Shown in pieces: positions 59,214-64,000 of a stretch of DNA of 64,000 bases. Under the pieces are notes generated by a model. The model made no database searches. It saw nothing but the letters and a program-made list of their open reading frames with translations, and was not told where the DNA came from. The position numbers were made by a program, and so were the translations under genes. Position 1 is the stretch's first letter, and each line of letters opens with the position of its first letter. Location of the stretch: positions 1 to 64,000 of the forward strand of contig CAJNOP010000953.1 of assembly GCA_905250075.1 (NCBI GenBank). The letters run 5' to 3'. This stretch comes from Rotaria sp. Silwood1 (lineage: Eukaryota; Rotifera; Eurotatoria; Philodinida; Philodinidae).

Positions 59214-62190
59214 ACATTAAGTATTATTATGTTCTTATTGCTTATCTTTTCTTTTGACACTAATGGGTTTGCTCTTGACTTTTTTACGACTTCTCATTAA
59301 AAAAATTTTGAATTGTTTTACAGAGATTTGAAAAATGTATTACCCCATAGCTTGAAGTTATTCAGTTCATAACATTAAAATAAAGCGATTGTTGTTATAC
59401 ATAGATGATTTCATTTTATTTGAAAAAAAAGATATTAACAAATGGCATTTTTAATCTTTACATCTTATTTTAAAACAGTTATCATCAGCATAGCATATAA
59501 ATAAGAAACTTAGTTTTACGATGAATTAATGTTTTTTAGCTACTGTTGATAGGTATTATGTTTATGATGAACATTTAAAAAATCTGAAAAGATCAAAAAT
59601 TCCATTAAATCATTATTATTTTTTGTCAAATAGAATGAAATTCTCTCTTCGATATAAACAATCTTTGCATTGATATATTAAGTAATTAAAATGAAAGCAG
59701 TTTGTTTTATGGAGTTTTATGTGTTTTATATTATTTTATGTTTTTAATATTTTCTGAGCGCTATTCATTATAGTATACGGATAAAAACACATGGTCATAA
59801 TTAAGTTTTACTTTGAATCAATGTTTAAAACAAATTTTTATTAGTTGTGATTTAGAGAAAACGATGTGATAGATAGCAAATTTTAACGGAATCTGTCGGA
59901 TTCCAAATATGTTGCATTTTATTTGAATCCAAAAACATTGAAAGAAATTCAGCAGATAGCGCAACAATATGAGATGATCTTCAGTAACTTTTAACAATCT
60001 GAGAAATTTAATGATAATCATCAGAACATGAGTTTCCAAGAATACAATTCATGGAAGAAGAACTATTATCACTTGTAAATATTTTGAGACATTAACTGCA
60101 ATCTTCTAAGGAAAAAGATCGATCTTGGAATCTCGTGAAACATATATCTTCACTAATTTTGTTGAATTAGCTATCTTATTCAGTGGAGTTTATCAAGATT
60201 TGCAATATCGTCTTCCAGGAAACAAGTTAGATTTTTAAAATCAGTAGAAAAAACAAAAGGATTCGATACGACAGTTCTGGCAATCGATTCAAGACTTTAA
60301 AAAGTCTTTTTTTTACTAGACGACTTGTCCCATGAGATAGAATATGGGTAACCAATTTGCCATATGAGATGATTTTTCCGCCCAATTCCATTCCATGCAG
60401 AGTCGTGTTGAGAATCGCACTTAAGATGCCCGAAGCACGAGAAATCTTCACTGGGTTTTCGGAATCCTCAGATTGTTTGGTGACTTTTCAGAGTTTGAGA
60501 TCAGTTGCCAGAAGCTCTGAAACCGTCTACAAATATAAATGTCCAACAGTACTTTTTCTTTGGATGAAGAAAATATTCGATTTCTCCTAGGGATTCAAAA
60601 GACTGAATTAAAATGGATGTTTTCATCAATGTAACTCAATGATTTTGATAAAAAAATTCCAATTGGCTGCATGTGCTTCTTTAAAATAATCCTTTTAATC
60701 GATGAATTTGCTATACATCAAAATCACATTTGGAAAATGTGAAGTTTGATATTGTATCCGAATCATTTTCGCTAACGTTGCCTACAAAAAAGCAAAATGT
60801 GAGATCAACAGATCGAACTCATGTTTCATCGCAGGTTGACGTATTTCTCTGACCAACTTTCACGTTATTTGAAAATGTTTGATATTTAATAAAATATTTT
60901 ATTTACTTTGCAGTTAAATAAAAAGATTCTATATTATTTAAAAAATGCTCGATTAATAATTGAAATGGTTCATATCAGTAGATATACTATTGCTTGTCTT
61001 TTAGATATGATTTATTGAAACATCGTCGTCTAAAACTCCTTTCCAGTCGTTGCTTGTGATCTGACATGATTTTATTCAATAATTATTGATCGTGGTTTGT
61101 CGGTGGAAAAGTAGCCTCACTGAATGTTAATTCATCTGAAAGAGAAAACATAAATGTATGAAAAAAATATGTCTGCTAATGAAGACGAATCAAGCATTTG
61201 AGTAATGTAAACTATCACTTTCATGTCGCCGCAATATGCGACACTTATTCAGCATCAAAAATACCGCTATTGTGATGAATCTCACAAAATCCAACTCCTC
61301 TTCTGTGTGCATCTGCCATCGTTGCTAGACCCTTTACATTCTATTTTTCTTTGTTATGACTCTGTTGGCTAAATCTGACGTTCAATTTTTTTTTACTAGG
61401 ATGGAACACTGAACCATAAGATTGCATGTCCCAAATGGAAGTTTTTATAGAAATGACATCAGTCATCGCTACGCTCCGACCCTGAATTTGTGCTTATGAA
61501 AAACTCTAATGATAATCATTTTTTGTTGTCATACGAATTTAGTGAATGTCATCACTTAATTTTTTATCCCCCTGCAACCAACATACTTTTTCTTTCAAAG
61601 ACTAGAAAGATGCCTAACTTTCTAGCGAGTTACACTGTTTACTTTCTAATAAGAACGACAATGGTAGGTTCAACATTCAATTGGCGTCTGCTATGTTCAT
61701 TTGCGAGTTTCAAAGAGTCATTTTCAATTTCAGTTTGTTATGAGCCATTTTTTCTCTTGCATTAATCGAAAAGCAATATGGTATTTAGTAAATTTTGAAA
61801 TGAATAACAATCCGATTCTTGTTAAAATTTTTTGACCATTACATAATTCATGGAAGAAACCGAATATCAGACATGAAACTGCCCTCTACGAATATCCTTA
61901 GTAAATGTTTTCAATCTAGAATTCAAAGTCATCTACTGTTTCGATTGAATCCGTAGAAGAAATCAACTAACAAGTGAACATTTTTCTGATGTAATACATG
62001 ATTACTATTCGCAAACCGAAAACAATCGTCATACTGTCCACTTATACCGATGCCATACTATTAAGAGCAGTATCTTTATATATGTATTTCAGAAAGCAGC
62101 GTGTTTCAAGTAATTTTTCTCTGAAAATCAAACATTTTCAGATACCGATGATCGTTTGGTAGATTAGTAAGATAGATATTTTTAAAGCAG
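59214..62190. other. Gene-poor DNA with decayed coding fragments
   Basis: Two minus-strand stretches look like old coding sequence: 59818-60039 (IIIKFLRLLKVTEDHLILLR) and about 60227-60475 (NPVKISRASGILSAILNTTL). Neither has a clear start, splice context or family. Nothing else is supported. Confidence 0.35.
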
Positions 62191-62679
62191 CTTGGCGAGT
62201 CACAAGAAATTTTGCTGTCATCTACGCAAGATCCATCAGTCAAATCAGCAGAATTCTATGGTAATTGGATTATTCAAGACACTTTTAGATTGTCGTCATC
62301 TGACTATGATCAACTTCCTATAACAATTATGAGATCAGTAATTCTGGCAAGAATTCATCAGAACTGGTTTGATATTATCAGATATCTATCGAATCTGCCT
62401 GTTAGATTGTACATTCTGGGTAACTGAAAAAAAAAGGAGAAGCATTGAACACAGGAAAACGTCAATCTTTCGGATTAGCAAGCAATCGGCTTATCAGTTT
62501 GAAAGCAGATCTGTAAAGTAAATAGAAAATGACAGAAATTTGTGAATACTGATATAATACTTTCTTGAGATCCAACTGAAGCTATGGTCGTCATTTTAGC
62601 TTTTTGGATTTGTCATTCAGGAGAGGTCTTGCTTAATTACAATTATGAAACAGACGATGATGCTATGAAAAGAATTTAA
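62191..62679 (+). CDS. Two-exon coding fragment, unrecognised
   Basis: 62191-62419 (after acceptor TTTAAAGCAG) and 62570-62679 (after TTTCTTGAG) join in phase through a Asp codon to give 112 residues: SVKSAEFYGNWIIQDTFRLS, ARIHQNWFDIIRYLSNLPVR, then DPTEAMVVILAFWICHSGEV and a TAA. Composition is protein-like. No start codon or upstream exon was identified, so it is either the 3' end of a gene with distant exons or a remnant. Confidence 0.4.
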
Positions 62680-62894
62680 TCATAAGAATAGATCGATAAT
62701 GCTTATGAGAAGACTTCCGAAACTGTCGGTTTATATTCGATTTGGAGATGACTAGGAACATTAACACTGTTTTTCTAGAGCAATTAATGACTTACAGAAA
62801 CTTGAAGATACAAATTTATCTTTTGTGACATTTCATGTGAAACTCTTGAAACAAAAGCAGACATGTTTTCATATCAGTAGATTATATTGCAGGA

Positions 62895-63916
62895 TCAATA
62901 ACAAAATAGAGTCGTAGAATCAGTAGTAAAAATATGTCCCGAGAAAAAAGTTGTGAATCGCAATATCCGATTCATTACATTTCTAGTGTGTGGGTAAAAG
63001 TCTTCATTGAAAAGAAATAGTTTTAGAAAGCAGAAGATGTCAGTCGTGACTATTTCGAATGATGATTCATAATGAAATATCAAATAAATTAATAGAAACT
63101 CTAGTTACCATTATCTTTCATGATAATCAAAAATGTTGGTTGAAAAGTGATTTGTACTGCAATATTGTGAAAAATTGAATTGATCTCCTGGATTTGTTCA
63201 TCTCGACTACTTGACTCTGGTAGATATGACATTACTCGCATCCATCTTTGATTAATCTAGAAAACAAAACGATCACTTTCGAATGCATTACTCAGTTACA
63301 AAGGGAAGCTGACTTCTTTTAAATCTTCATCAGTTGAGTGACGGTTGAACTGTTTTTTCGCCTGCTTTTTAATAATATTCTTCAACAAACTTCAGATAAT
63401 TAGAAACGAAAGATTGAAAATAGATGCGCTTCGGTTTAATCAATTGTTTGTAGGTGATTGCAAATGGAAGAAGCGGTTCATTATGTATGATCGACATTTC
63501 TAAACATCAAATATCTCGTGCTTAAAAGCAAGACTTTGTCATAAAAATTAAAAAAAGCTTACTGACCATACGTCTTTATAACGTTACTGATAAATGGAGT
63601 GTTGTTGTCATCATCGCTCAAATGAAAACAAGCTTGTGCCAACACATAGTCAAGATTCTTAATGAGGATTTCTTGCCACAGTAACATACACACCTAAGAG
63701 ATACATGAAGCAATAAAAGAAAGAAAGTATGAAAATCAAACGAACTTCGATGTCGATCCTGCCTTCGTTCTGATTTACTTCTGAAGGTACCTCTGTTGTT
63801 CTACATTTATTATGATAAAAACACATCATTTTCAGAAACTTGATTGAAGATTGAAAATTTTCAAAGCAATCCAAATAAAACTCAAGTGCTGCTTTTCGGT
63901 GTTCATCATTGTAAAC
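62895..63916 (-). pseudogene. Interrupted multi-exon gene, unrecognised
   Basis: Minus-strand coding blocks in order: 63746-63916 (EHRKAALEFYLDCFENFQSS), 63567-63693 (EILIKNLDYVLAQACFHLSD), 63314-63499 (EPLLPFAITYKQLIKPKRIY), 63109-63256 (INQRWMRVMSYLPESSSRDE) and about 62895-63100 (IFHYESSFEIVTTDIFCFLK). The first two introns and the fourth exon fit in phase. The third block carries one extra base near 63390, and the last is out of frame with its neighbour. Some donors are unusual (GTTCGT, GTCAGC). The gene continues past the right edge or is truncated. No family was recognised; it looks like a decaying helical protein. Confidence 0.5.
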
Positions 63917-64000
63917 CTACAATGCAAGAAATAAAATGATACCTAGTAGATTTCAAGGAGTCATTTTGAATGTTAAACCAGGCATGTATATCTATCATGA

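Noticed and set aside
1..64000. CRISPR arrays, rRNA genes, bacterial operons
   Set aside because: No regularly spaced direct repeats of that type, no rRNA-like sequence, and genes are intron-bearing and eukaryotic.

Overview
The window looks like nuclear DNA from a bdelloid rotifer. It is AT-rich, with mostly short GT-AG introns (about 50-70 nt, a few much longer) and A/T-ending codons. Three gene families point to bdelloids: an ADP-ribosyltransferase fused to kinesin-light-chain-type TPRs at the left edge, an F-box pseudogene of a family expanded in rotifers, and a TylF-type methyltransferase. Scattered TGTGGG-like tracts match the telomere repeat reported for bdelloids. The assignment rests on recall of gene families and repeats, not on a search.

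Layout. 1-1935: 3' part of an ART-TPR gene. 1936-11100: gene-poor, with transposon termini, a 216-bp foldback MITE and two or three possible terminal exons. 11117-14760: Bicaudal-D (7 exons, with a possible alternative last exon). 18703-19733: SPSB3-like SPRY/SOCS-box gene (2 exons). 22117-26179: large type II membrane protein with a cysteine-rich ectodomain (8 exons). 27395-30599: unrecognised basic, low-complexity protein (4 exons). 31087-37858: ATRX/XNP-type SNF2 remodeller (11 exons). All of these genes lie on the + strand. A 100-N assembly gap sits at 38059-38158.

38430-46000 is a mobile-element and debris zone. It holds a decayed protein of 40-residue acidic repeats, a spliced MAP4K citron-homology fragment, a Helitron helicase remnant with a recognisable 3' terminus, two long foldbacks and pyrimidine-rich DNA. 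47038-48096 is an intact two-exon TylF-like methyltransferase. 48100-54000 is repeat-rich: ACGCGT palindrome arrays inside a foldback element that also holds tRNA-like sequences, plus a 234-bp inverted telomere-like tract. 54497-55301 is an F-box pseudogene. 56751-57074 is a small two-TM protein. 57362-58977 is an unrecognised five-exon gene on the - strand. 59000-64000 holds decayed coding fragments on both strands.

Nothing suggests operon-like cooperation. ATRX follows the unknown basic protein head-to-tail within about 490 bp. The housekeeping genes (BICD, SPSB3, ATRX) look intact, whereas the flanks accumulate elements, gene fragments and inverted repeats. All exon joins were read by eye from splice consensus and reading phase; no transcript data were available.
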